Positions 15,961-24,551 of a stretch of DNA of 64,000 nt are shown here, piece by piece (positions within the stretch are counted from its first letter, which is position 1; each line of letters starts with the position of its first letter). Source of the stretch: Neogemmobacter tilapiae. GTDB lineage: Bacteria; Pseudomonadota; Alphaproteobacteria; Rhodobacterales; Rhodobacteraceae. The DNA is taken from contig NZ_BMYJ01000006.1 in the NCBI RefSeq assembly GCF_014652215.1, positions 216,683 through 280,682 of the forward strand, given 5' to 3'. The position numbers and the translations under genes are program-made. The notes under the pieces are model-generated. The model did no database searches. It saw only the letters and a program-made list of their open reading frames with translations, and was not told the origin of the DNA.

Positions 15961-17231
15961 GGCAGGTTAAAGCAGAATGCGCCGGCGTCCCACTTTTGGC
16001 CTTTCTGATCGGCGTTAGCAAAGCGGATGGCATAGGCGGCCTTGCTGGCCAGTCTTTCACTGGGGTCAGGGGCTGCGATGCAGGCTTTGCGGGGCAGGGG
16101 GCCGCCGGGCAGTTTGGCGGACAAGCGCACCACGTCGCCGGGGCCAATGCTTTCCAGCCCATCGGGGCCAAAGGTCACGCTGTTGCTGCCGACCTTCAGT
16201 TTCACCTTGCGCGGCGACATCAGCCTTGCCCAGCCCTCGTTCCGGATCGTCAGCCGCAGCTTGTCGCCGTCAACCACCGCCTTCACCAGCACAAAGCGAT
16301 AACCCATCCGCGCCGAGACATCCTCATAGCAGCCGCCGCTTTTCCACGCCTTATGGAAAGCCGTGTAATAGTCGATGCCCAAGGCCTGCACATGGAACTG
16401 CGCCCCCTCTTGCAGGATGTCGCCGCAACCCTTCCGGATCTTGTTCTTTTCCGCGTCGCAGGTCTCACCCGAGAAATAGGTCGAACCCGACATCTTGGCG
16501 ATGGCCGCCCGCTGCTTTTGCCGCTGCGCTGGGTTTTCCGAATAGCTGCCCACATCCGTCGGCGAGGACAGGAAGCAATCATTGTGCATCCCAAAGCGCC
16601 CCCGCTTGTCCTTCGCCTCCCAGGCCAGCAAATCCGCCGGATAGCGCCATTGCAGATGCATTCCCCCCGGGGCCACCGCCAGGATCATATCCCGCACCTT
16701 CGCCTTGTTCGCATCACTGTCCAGCCCGTTCGATGAGGTATGCCCTTCCCCCCAGGCCCCGATAAACCCCGCCTGCCAGACGGCAATCGTATCCGCATTC
16801 GCCGCAATCACCGGCGCCAGCTTCCCGATATGCGCCTCCACAATCTCCAGCGAAGCGTCTTCCGCGTCCTCATATTCCTGGCTCGACTGCGGATAGTTAT
16901 AGACAAACCGCAGGATCACCTTCACCCCTGCTTGCCGCGCATAGCCAAAGCTCCGCTCCAGATCCGCCGGCACCGACCCCAGCGATTCCGTCTCGCGAAA
17001 CGGATCCAGCCGCACCACCCCGTAAACCAGCGTGATCCCCTCTGACCGGATATCCTTTAGCTCATCCAACTGCACATTCCGGAAATTGTCCCCCGCAAAC
17101 CGCCACCAGCCCCGCTCTGTCGACACCACCGGCCGTTCCAATTCCTTGAACGTCACCGTCTGCCCAATGGCCCCCGATCCCAGCCCCAGAACCAAAGCCC
17201 CCGCCCAAACCATTTTCCGCAGAATGCCCAT
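15957..17231 (-). CDS. Secreted DUF4874/DUF4832 domain protein
   Basis: A 424-residue exported protein with a signal peptide (MGILRKMVWAGALVLGLGSG). It is followed by a TIM-barrel-like DUF4874 domain (ERGWWRFAGDNFRNVQ, then VILRFVYNY and WQAGFIGAWGEGH) and a DUF4832 domain (FGMHNDCFLSS and MGYRFVLVKA), with a C-terminal beta-sandwich. The domain pair looks like a glycoside-hydrolase-type barrel with acidic residues in GAWGEGH, but no substrate is known. I used the ATG at 17231, after AAAGGGCGGCGG, because the open frame upstream to 17462 is low-complexity and not signal-like. It is convergent with the ClpP-like gene. Confidence 0.8.
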   Translation of the reverse strand: MGILRKMVWAGALVLGLGSGAIGQTVTFKELERPVVSTERGWWRFAGDNFRNVQLDELKDIRSEGITLVYGVVRLDPFRETESLGSVPADLERSFGYARQAGVKVILRFVYNYPQSSQEYEDAEDASLEIVEAHIGKLAPVIAANADTIAVWQAGFIGAWGEGHTSSNGLDSDANKAKVRDMILAVAPGGMHLQWRYPADLLAWEAKDKRGRFGMHNDCFLSSPTDVGSYSENPAQRQKQRAAIAKMSGSTYFSGETCDAEKNKIRKGCGDILQEGAQFHVQALGIDYYTAFHKAWKSGGCYEDVSARMGYRFVLVKAVVDGDKLRLTIRNEGWARLMSPRKVKLKVGSNSVTFGPDGLESIGPGDVVRLSAKLPGGPLPRKACIAAPDPSERLASKAAYAIRFANADQKGQKWDAGAFCFNLP

Positions 17232-17750
17232 CCGCCGCCCTTTCAAACTTTCCCAAACCCATAGCAACACCCCGCCCCCCCGTCTTTCAAATTCACCAAC
17301 CCCAGCCAAAATCCGCCCGACGCCTTGCCATAATTTTTTCACAATTCGCCCCCCAGCCCAAACGCCCCCCGATTTCCCCATTGTCTTTTCCCGCCATTTC
17401 CCGCTAGGGTCAGTCCAACGCGCGCGCTTGCGCCGCGGAAGAATTCTCTGCCCCCCGCGCATTGCCGTTCAAATGGCCGCAAAGGGGCGCAGCCGGATCG
17501 GTCGCAAGACCGCGAGATTGCCCATGACGCCCCGGCGTTCCGGGCTGTGAGTTGGGGGCAATCGTCCCCGGAAGTTGAGAGCCGCGATGAGCAGCGACGC
17601 CATGATCGGAACAGGCAGGGGGCGCCCGGATGGCGCGGCCCGCGTTCCACTGTCGCCGCCCCTCGCCCGAACAAATCGCTGCATCCTCGTGGGGCCTGAC
17701 CCCCGGTCACAGACCGGGCCGGTTTCGCGCATGCGGCCAGATGGAACAAC
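17232..17750 (+). promoter_or_regulatory. Probable structured leader and promoter region of rne
   Basis: 519 bases without a supportable gene lie between the divergent DUF4832 gene and rne. The 3' half contains clear stems: CGGTC-GCAA-GACCG at 17499-17512 (a GNRA tetraloop) and CCCGGTC-ACA-GACCGGG at 17702-17718, 32 bases before the rne start. RNase E genes in enterobacteria have long leaders through which the enzyme cuts its own message. A similar role is plausible but is inferred only from position and folding. Promoter elements could not be fixed by eye. Confidence 0.45.
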
Positions 17751-20525
17751 ATGGCCAAGAAAATGCTTATCGATGCCACCCACGCCGAGGAAACTCGCGT
17801 GGTCGTGGTCGACGGAAACAAGGTCGAGGAATTCGATTTTGAAACCGTCAACAAACGCCAGCTTGCTGGGAATATCTATCTAGCCAAAGTCACGCGGGTC
17901 GAACCCTCGCTTCAAGCGGCTTTCGTCGAATACGGCGGCAACCGCCACGGCTTTCTGGCCTTTGCCGAAATCCACCCGGATTACTACCAAATCCCGGTCG
18001 AGGATCGCAAAGCCCTGCTGGAAGAAGAACGCGCCCTGGCCCGGGCCGAGGATGAAGAAGACGAACGCCCGCGTGGCGGTCGTTCGTCGGGCGATGGTGG
18101 CAATCGCCGCCGTTCGCGCCGTGGCCCGAAACCTGCGACGGTTGAAACAGCCGATCAGGTCGTCACAGGCGAAATCGGCGGCATGGATGTCGTCGATCTG
18201 GGCGAAGAGGTTGGGGCTGATGCTCTGATTGAAACCGCCCGCACCGAAGAACCGCCCGTCGAAGATCACGCGGCCGAAGATCACGCCCATCACCATGCGC
18301 ATGATGGCCATGATCACAAACACGATCACGACCATGAGGTTTCCGCCGAAAACGGCGAAAAGACCTATCATGCCGTCGATCACGCCTCGGAAATCGACGA
18401 CGAAATCGAATCCGTCGCCGAAGAAGATGTGCATGAGGAAATCAGCGCCCCGCGCAAGCCGCGTTCGCGCCGCTATAAAATTCAAGAGGTGATCAAGGTC
18501 CGGCAGATCATGCTGGTCCAGGTCGTCAAAGAAGAGCGTGGCAACAAAGGTGCGGCTCTCACCACCTATCTCTCGCTCGCTGGCCGTTACTGCGTCCTGA
18601 TGCCCAACACCGCCCGGGGCGGCGGCATCTCGCGCAAGATCACCCAAGCCACCGACCGCAAGAAACTGAAAGAAATCGCCTCGGAACTGGAGGTGCCGGA
18701 AGGCGCTGGCCTGATCATCCGCACGGCGGGTTCCAAGCGGACCAAGGCCGAAATCAAGCGCGACTATGAATACCTGATGCGGCTCTGGGAACAGATCCGC
18801 GAAACCACGCTGAAATCCATCGCCCCGGCCTCGATCTATGAGGAAGGCAACCTGATCAAGCGGACCATCCGCGATCTGTTCAGCCGCGAGATTGACGAAG
18901 TGCTGGTCGAAGGCGAGGCAGGCTTCCGCACCGCCAAAGATTTCATGCGCATGATCATGCCGGCCCATGCGCCGCTGGTGAAACGCTACACCGACACCGC
19001 GCCGCTGTTCGCGCGGTTCCAGGTGGAAAACTACCTTTCGGCCATGTTCAACCCGGTCGTGCAGTTGAAATCAGGCGGTTACATCGTCATCGGCGTGACC
19101 GAGGCGCTGGTGGCCATCGATGTGAACTCGGGTCGGGCCACGAAAGAAGGCTCGATCGAAGATACCGCGCTGAAAACCAACCTTGAAGCCGCCGATGAAG
19201 TGGCCCGCCAGTTGCGCCTGCGCGATCTGGCCGGTCTGATCGTCATCGACTTCATCGACATGGAAGAACGTCGCAACAATGCGGCTGTCGAAAAGCGTCT
19301 GAAAGACAAGCTGAAAACCGACCGCGCGCGGATTCAGGTGGGCCGGATTTCGGGCTTTGGCCTGATGGAAATGAGCCGCCAGCGCCTGCGCCCCGGCATG
19401 CTGGAATCGACAACGCAGGCTTGCCCGTCGTGCCATGGCACGGGTCTGATCCGTTCGTCCGACAGTCTGGCCTTGACGATCCTGCGCCAGCTCGAGGAAG
19501 AGGGCACCAAGAAGCGCTCGAAAGAGGTGGTTCTGCGCGCGCCCGTCGCCGTCATCAATTTCCTGATGAACCAAAAGCGTGAACATATCGCGCTGATCGA
19601 ACAACGCTACGGCATGGCCGTGCGGATCGAGGCGGACCCGCATCTGGTCAGCCCGGATTTCAGCATCGAAAAGCTAAAAGTGGCAACCCGGCTGATCCCC
19701 GAAGGCGGCGCTGTGACCTTGCCGGGAATGCAGGGTCTGGCGGATGGCTGGGTGGAAGAGGATGAGATCATTCCGCTGCCCGAAGATGAGGAAGACGAGG
19801 CAGAGGTCGAGGGCGAGGGCGATGAGGCACCCGAAGCGGTGGCCGAGGGTGAAGGCCTGCCGGGCAGCGGCGGGGCCAAAAAGAAACGGCGTCGTCGGCG
19901 TCGCGGCAAGAAGCCGGGGCAGGCCGATGGCGTGACCGCCGAGGGTGAAGAAGACGGCGACGAGGCCGAGGTTGCCGTCGAGCCGCTGACCCTGACCGAA
20001 CCCGTCGAAGTGCCCGAGGCTGGTGAGACCAAGCCGAAAGCCCGCAGCCGCACCCGTTCGCGGAAAAAGCCCGAGGAGGCCGTGGCCGATGCCGCGCCGG
20101 TGGCCGCTGCCGCCGATGTTGCGGCCGAGGTTGTGGTGGCCGAAGAAGCGCCCGCCAAACCCAGCCGCTCGCGCCGCAAAAAGCCTGATGTGCCGGTGGC
20201 CGAGGCTGGCAGCGAAGCGGCTGTCGACGCAGCTGAGGTGGTGGCTGAAAAGCCAAAGGCCAAAACCAGCCGCGCCCGCAAGCCCAAGGCCGAAGCGGCC
20301 GTTGCAGAGGTCGAGGTGGCGGCAGAATCTGGGGCAGAACCGGCGCCCGTTGCCGAACCCCCTGCGGCCCCCAAGCTGCAAGCTGATCCGGGCCTTGCCG
20401 CCGAAGCCAGCGCCGTGCTGCACGCCGACCCCCAAGACCCGGTCGCCGCACCCGAGCCGGAATCACCGAAGGAGCCTGAACCGCCGAAAGAACGCCGCAA
20501 AGGCTGGTGGTCACTCGGTCGCTAA
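17751..20525 (+). CDS. rne: Ribonuclease E
   Basis: The 924-residue endonuclease that starts mRNA decay and rRNA/tRNA processing. An S1 RNA-binding domain begins near residue 36 (LAGNIYLAKVTRVEPSLQAA) but is split by an insertion of about 150 residues (roughly 100-245), which includes a block of eleven histidines around 172-197. Then come the 5'-sensor and DNase-I-like catalytic domains with the Mg-binding aspartates in VAIDVNSGR and IVIDFIDMEE. The zinc-link is CPSCHGTG. The C-terminal 270 residues are an acidic, Ala-rich, Arg/Lys-patched disordered scaffold, where degradosome partners bind in other species. It is a single-gene unit with its own terminator. Confidence 0.96.
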   Translation: MAKKMLIDATHAEETRVVVVDGNKVEEFDFETVNKRQLAGNIYLAKVTRVEPSLQAAFVEYGGNRHGFLAFAEIHPDYYQIPVEDRKALLEEERALARAEDEEDERPRGGRSSGDGGNRRRSRRGPKPATVETADQVVTGEIGGMDVVDLGEEVGADALIETARTEEPPVEDHAAEDHAHHHAHDGHDHKHDHDHEVSAENGEKTYHAVDHASEIDDEIESVAEEDVHEEISAPRKPRSRRYKIQEVIKVRQIMLVQVVKEERGNKGAALTTYLSLAGRYCVLMPNTARGGGISRKITQATDRKKLKEIASELEVPEGAGLIIRTAGSKRTKAEIKRDYEYLMRLWEQIRETTLKSIAPASIYEEGNLIKRTIRDLFSREIDEVLVEGEAGFRTAKDFMRMIMPAHAPLVKRYTDTAPLFARFQVENYLSAMFNPVVQLKSGGYIVIGVTEALVAIDVNSGRATKEGSIEDTALKTNLEAADEVARQLRLRDLAGLIVIDFIDMEERRNNAAVEKRLKDKLKTDRARIQVGRISGFGLMEMSRQRLRPGMLESTTQACPSCHGTGLIRSSDSLALTILRQLEEEGTKKRSKEVVLRAPVAVINFLMNQKREHIALIEQRYGMAVRIEADPHLVSPDFSIEKLKVATRLIPEGGAVTLPGMQGLADGWVEEDEIIPLPEDEEDEAEVEGEGDEAPEAVAEGEGLPGSGGAKKKRRRRRRGKKPGQADGVTAEGEEDGDEAEVAVEPLTLTEPVEVPEAGETKPKARSRTRSRKKPEEAVADAAPVAAAADVAAEVVVAEEAPAKPSRSRRKKPDVPVAEAGSEAAVDAAEVVAEKPKAKTSRARKPKAEAAVAEVEVAAESGAEPAPVAEPPAAPKLQADPGLAAEASAVLHADPQDPVAAPEPESPKEPEPPKERRKGWWSLGR

Positions 20526-20529
20526 AGCA

Positions 20530-20558
20530 AAACCCCGGACCATCGGTCCGGGGTTTTT
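20530..20558 (+). terminator. Intrinsic terminator of rne
   Basis: A perfect 12-bp stem (20530-20541 with 20545-20556) around a 3-base loop runs into TTTTT, five bases after the rne stop codon. Confidence 0.92.
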
Positions 20559-20595
20559 CATTCGTATCGTCACGCGAAACCCCCGCGGCCGAAAT

Positions 20596-20620
20596 GTAGG
20601 GTGGGTGCCAGCCCACCAAC
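20596..20620 (+). repeat. Short intergenic hairpin repeat
   Basis: GGTGGG at 20600-20605 pairs with CCCACC at 20612-20617 within GTAGGGTGGGTGCCAGCCCA. The GTAGGGTGGGTG...CCCACC module recurs between genes in many proteobacteria, so it is probably a dispersed element. The rest of the 221-base gap between rne and tusA is AT-rich without a visible gene. Confidence 0.4.
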
Positions 20621-20746
20621 AACCCGATGCCGCAAAAAATCGCCCCGCGCACAAGCCCCTAACCCCGCAATTCCACCCTCAAACTGCCTAATCAAATCTT
20701 AACAAAAATCGAAATTGTTTTCTAATTCAATGACTTGAAGGGATTT

Positions 20747-20989
20747 TCACGCGTGAAATCCCCGCCGAATGCGGTGGATCAGCACCCCTCCCACCTCGGC
20801 CAGCCCCAGATATTCATGCCCGGCCTGCCCGCAAAAATGGGGCAGATCAATGCGGGCCATCGGATCGGTCGTCCGGATTTCCAGAACCTGCCCGACCCCC
20901 ATTGAAAGCAAGATCTTCCGCGCCCGCAAAACCGGGAGGGGGCAAAGCAGGCCCTCACAATCGGCGGTCTGATCGGCGGGATTTTCCAT
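20747..20989 (-). CDS. tusA: TusA family sulfurtransferase
   Basis: An 80-residue protein of the TusA/YedF fold. The active-site motif is CEGLLCPLPVLRARK, where the Cys before Pro-Leu-Pro carries the persulfide. TusA relays sulfur from a cysteine desulfurase towards tRNA thiouridine or other pathways; the partner here is unknown. GGGAAGGC precedes the ATG at 20989, while a frame to 21010 has no such site. It is divergent from ccdA, 90 bases away, which fits a redox/sulfur theme. Confidence 0.85.
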   Translation of the reverse strand: MENPADQTADCEGLLCPLPVLRARKILLSMGVGQVLEIRTTDPMARIDLPHFCGQAGHEYLGLAEVGGVLIHRIRRGFHA

Positions 20990-21079
20990 GCCTTCCCATT
21001 CCCTGCGCAAGCCCTCCTGTCAAGCCAACGTGAAAAGCCGGGGGGTGACGTCCCGCCACCCTTCAGCTATCCAAGCCCC

Positions 21080-21823
21080 ATGTTCGGCATCGACCTTTTA
21101 GACGCAAGCCTCGCGCCCGCCATGCTGGTCGCCCTTCTGGGCGGGCTTCTGTCCTTTCTTTCGCCCTGCGTCCTGCCCATCGTGCCGCCCTATCTGGCCT
21201 ATATGAGCGGGGTTTCCCTGTCCGAGATCGGCCAGAAACGCCGCTCGGCCCTGCCTGCCGCGATCTTCTTCGTCCTCGGCCTGTCCACCGTCTTTCTTCT
21301 GATGGGCTTCGCTGCCTCGGCTCTGGGGCGGTTGATCCTCGAATGGATGGGCTGGTTCAACACCCTGGCCGCCCTCGTGGTGATGACCTTCGGCCTGCAT
21401 TTTCTGGGTATCCTCCGCCTGTCCTTCCTGATGCGCGATATCCGGTTGGATGCGGGTGATCAGGGCGGCTCGGCCTTTGGGGCCTATCTTCTGGGTCTGG
21501 CCTTCGCCTTTGGCTGGACGCCCTGCATCGGTCCGCAACTGGGCGCGATCCTGTCGATGGCTGCGTCCGAGGCTAGCCTGACCCGCGGCACGCTTTTGCT
21601 GGGGATCTATGCCCTTGGTCTTGGCATCCCCTTCCTGATCGTCGCGGCCTTTCTGCCGCGTTTGGGCGAGGCCTTGGGATTCTTCAAGCGGCACATGGAG
21701 GCCATCGAAAAAATCATGGGCCTCATGCTTTGGACCGTCGGCCTGATGATGCTGACCGGCGGTTTCGCCGCCATGTCCTACTGGCTGCTGGAAACCTTTC
21801 CCGCGCTGGCAAGTCTTGGCTAG
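21080..21823 (+). CDS. ccdA: Cytochrome c biogenesis protein CcdA
   Basis: A 247-residue inner-membrane protein with six helices of the DsbD/CcdA family, which moves electrons from cytoplasmic thioredoxin across the membrane to keep apocytochrome c thiols reduced. The two essential cysteines are in SPCVLPIVPP (first helix) and WTPCIGPQLGA (fourth helix). Family architecture ends in GLMLWTVGLMMLTGG. The ATG at 21080 has no strong Shine-Dalgarno. ccmI elsewhere in the window (47583-48779) belongs to the same maturation process but is not linked. Confidence 0.92.
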   Translation: MFGIDLLDASLAPAMLVALLGGLLSFLSPCVLPIVPPYLAYMSGVSLSEIGQKRRSALPAAIFFVLGLSTVFLLMGFAASALGRLILEWMGWFNTLAALVVMTFGLHFLGILRLSFLMRDIRLDAGDQGGSAFGAYLLGLAFAFGWTPCIGPQLGAILSMAASEASLTRGTLLLGIYALGLGIPFLIVAAFLPRLGEALGFFKRHMEAIEKIMGLMLWTVGLMMLTGGFAAMSYWLLETFPALASLG

Positions 21824-21866
21824 GAACGGCCTGTTTTCCGCCGCGATCCTTGGGTAAGGCTGGGGA

Positions 21867-23066
21867 ATGGAACCCGTGCCCGCACATAAAACCACCCCCT
21901 ACTTCCGGCGGAAGGTGTTCTATATTCCGGGCTATGACCCCTTTCCCCCCCGCCGCTACCGCGAGCTTTACCGGAAAGAGGGGGCCGCGCAGGCGGCGAT
22001 GCAGGGCTATCGGCTGGAATTGATGCCCTCCAAAGGCGAGGGCTATGGCTGGGGCGTTCGTGGGCAGGTCGAGGGGCGGTCGGTCGAGACTGATTTTCGG
22101 ATGCTGGTCTGGGCCGATCTTGTACGGGATTCAATGGCGACCGGGATCGTGGCCACCTATGCCCAGCTTTTCCGCACCGCTTGGGCCTATATCGGATCGG
22201 GCGCGCTGTTCAGGCTGATGCGGCTGCGCAAGGGGCCTGTGATTGCGGCGCTTTACCCGATTGCCTTGCTTTTGCTGCAACTGGCCGTGGCCTTGGGGGC
22301 CGGCGCGATGGTTTGGACTTGGCTTGGGCTTTGGGGATTGTTACCGGGGATGGCGCTGGTCTGGCTGATCTTGCAGGGTTTCCGCCGGATCGACCGGCAT
22401 GTCTTTGCTTGGTATCTGATGCACGACTATGCCCATACCGCCCAGCATGGCGGGGCTTATCCCGATGATCTGGCGCAAAGAATGGAGCAGTTTGGAGTAA
22501 CAATCCGGCAGGCGATGGAGCAGGATTGGGATGAGGTTCTGGTGATCGGCCATTCTTCGGGCGCGCATCTGGCGGTGTCGATCTTGGCCGATTGCGTCAG
22601 GGACAGCGTTCGCGGGAAGGTCAGTTTGTTAACCTTGGGCCATGTCGTCCCGATGGTTTCGTTTTTGCCCAAAGCGAAGGCTTTGCGGGCGGATCTTGCG
22701 GTGATGGCCAAGGGCGACATTCCTTGGGTCGATGTGACGGCACCCGGTGATGGTTGCGCCTTTGCGCTGTGCGATCCGGTGGGGGTTTCGGGCGTTGCGA
22801 CCGAAGGGCAACGTTGGCCCTTGATCCTTTCGGCGGCCTTTACCCAGACGCTTTCCCCACCGCGCTGGAAACAACTGCGCTGGCGGTTCTTTCGGCTGCA
22901 TTTTCAATATCTTTGTGCGTTTGATCAATTGGCCGGGAAAAGCGATGATTACGATTACTTTCGCATCACGGCCGGTCCATTAACGCTTTGGCAACGATTT
23001 GGTGCAAGGCCGCCATCGAAAAGCCGCCTGACGCAATCGGCGAACAAGGATTGGGACGCCAGATGA
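21867..23066 (+). CDS. Membrane-associated serine hydrolase (alpha/beta-hydrolase-like)
   Basis: A 399-residue protein not belonging to a family I can name. Near the start is VFYIPGYDPFPPRRY, like the oxyanion strand of lipases. Residues about 115-165 hold two hydrophobic helices (LLLLQLAVALGAG and a second) that anchor it to the membrane. VLVIGHSSGAHLAVS near residue 230 is a nucleophile elbow with the serine of GHSSG. The late YDYFRITAGP may include the acid/histidine region. An esterase or lipase acting on a lipid is reasonable but unproven. Its TGA overlaps the ATG of a P450 gene, so the two are coupled. Confidence 0.7.
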   Translation: MEPVPAHKTTPYFRRKVFYIPGYDPFPPRRYRELYRKEGAAQAAMQGYRLELMPSKGEGYGWGVRGQVEGRSVETDFRMLVWADLVRDSMATGIVATYAQLFRTAWAYIGSGALFRLMRLRKGPVIAALYPIALLLLQLAVALGAGAMVWTWLGLWGLLPGMALVWLILQGFRRIDRHVFAWYLMHDYAHTAQHGGAYPDDLAQRMEQFGVTIRQAMEQDWDEVLVIGHSSGAHLAVSILADCVRDSVRGKVSLLTLGHVVPMVSFLPKAKALRADLAVMAKGDIPWVDVTAPGDGCAFALCDPVGVSGVATEGQRWPLILSAAFTQTLSPPRWKQLRWRFFRLHFQYLCAFDQLAGKSDDYDYFRITAGPLTLWQRFGARPPSKSRLTQSANKDWDAR

Positions 23067-24400
23067 TCCCCCCGAAACCCGCCACGCGGCCCGAAAAGGT
23101 GTCAAGGCTGCGCTATCTGCGGCTGTTCCGTTCGGACATCCTGTCAGCACAGCCTGCAAAGCTTTACCGGGCGTGGATGGCCGAATTCAAAACGCCCTTC
23201 TTCCGGTCCTATTTGTGCAATGATCCCGCGCTTGTGCGCCGCGTGCTGGAGGAACGGCCCAAGGATTTTCCGAAATCCGAACGGGTGACGGCAGGTTTGC
23301 AGCCCCTGCTGGGGCGGTCGGTCTTTGTGACCAGTGGGGAAGAATGGGAGCGGCAGCGGCGGATCATTGACCCGGCCTTTGAGGGCGGTCGATTGCGCGA
23401 GATGATCCCGGCGATGGTGGCGGCGGGGCAGGGGGCGGCGGGGCGGATGCCCTTGGGCGTGGTGGAGGTTGAGGAACAGGCCAGCCATGCTGCCGCTGAT
23501 GTGATTTTTCGCGCGCTGTTTTCCATACCGATCGAAAGCGAAACGGCGAGCCGCGTGTTTAAGGCGTTCCGCAAGCATCAGAGGGCACAGCCCATTCTGA
23601 ACGTGCGGGCCTTTCTGCCGCGCCTGCCGGGCTTTCATGGGCGAAAGGTCAAGAATACGGCGATGGCGATCCGGGCGCTGATCAAGGATATGGTTGATGA
23701 AAGGGTGGCTCAGATTGCGGCGGGGACAGCGCCAGACGATCTGGCGACGCGGATCATCACGACCCCTGACCCTTTGACAGGGGAGTGCTTTACCCCCGCC
23801 GAAATGGTCGATCAGGTGGCGATCTTTTTCCTTGCGGGGCATGAGACCAGCGCGGCAGTTTTGGCCTGGGGGCTGTATCTGTTGGCGATTTTCCCGGATG
23901 CGCAGGCCAAGGTGGCGGCCGAGGCGCTGACCTTGCCCGAAAACCCGACAATGTCAGACCTGTCCAAACTGCGTTTCACGCGGGATGTGTTCCGCGAAAC
24001 GTTGCGGCTTTATCCGCCAGTGGCGATGATGGTGCGGCAGAACGTGCAGACCGAGGACTTTCGCGGCAGGCAGGCGCCGGTGGGCAGTCAGGTGGTGCTT
24101 TCGCCTTGGCATCTGCATCGGCATGAACGGATGTGGGACAATCCCGACGGCTTTGACCCCGATCGCTGGACGCGGGACGAAAACAAGCAAAGCGCGCGGG
24201 ATGCCTATCTGCCGTTTTCGGCGGGGCCAAGGGTTTGCACCGGGGCCGGATTCGCCATGGCCGAGGGGGTTTTGCTGCTGGCGATGCTGATCCGGTCGTT
24301 TCAGTTCGCGCCAGAAGGGCCGCCGCCGGTGCCGGTGGCCAATCTGACCGTGCGGTCGCGGGCCGGTATATGGTTAAGGGTAGCCCCGCGTTCCAAATAG
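23063..24400 (+). CDS. Cytochrome P450
   Basis: A 445-residue soluble bacterial P450 monooxygenase. All landmarks are present: the I-helix oxygen-binding motif FLAGHETSA, the K-helix ETLRLYPP (Glu-x-x-Arg), the meander, and the heme loop PFSAGPRVCTGAGFA with Cys392 as the iron ligand. Its pattern resembles bacterial fatty-acid or terpene-type P450s, but the substrate is not readable. The ATG at 23063 forms ATGA with the upstream hydrolase stop. No ferredoxin or reductase gene is adjacent. Coupling to a membrane hydrolase suggests a hydrolyse-then-oxidise route for a lipid (inference). Confidence 0.93.
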   Translation: MIPPKPATRPEKVSRLRYLRLFRSDILSAQPAKLYRAWMAEFKTPFFRSYLCNDPALVRRVLEERPKDFPKSERVTAGLQPLLGRSVFVTSGEEWERQRRIIDPAFEGGRLREMIPAMVAAGQGAAGRMPLGVVEVEEQASHAAADVIFRALFSIPIESETASRVFKAFRKHQRAQPILNVRAFLPRLPGFHGRKVKNTAMAIRALIKDMVDERVAQIAAGTAPDDLATRIITTPDPLTGECFTPAEMVDQVAIFFLAGHETSAAVLAWGLYLLAIFPDAQAKVAAEALTLPENPTMSDLSKLRFTRDVFRETLRLYPPVAMMVRQNVQTEDFRGRQAPVGSQVVLSPWHLHRHERMWDNPDGFDPDRWTRDENKQSARDAYLPFSAGPRVCTGAGFAMAEGVLLLAMLIRSFQFAPEGPPPVPVANLTVRSRAGIWLRVAPRSK

Positions 24401-24551
24401 CGTCGTCTTTTGGAAAGCCTGTTCCCCGAAGGATCGGCTAGACCATGGCCATGTTCTTTTGCACAGTCTCTGTGTCGGAAGGGCGGGGCGCGGCTCTGGC
24501 CAATCGGGCCGGGGCAGGGTAAAGCCCAATCAAACGCCGGGGGCAGGAACG

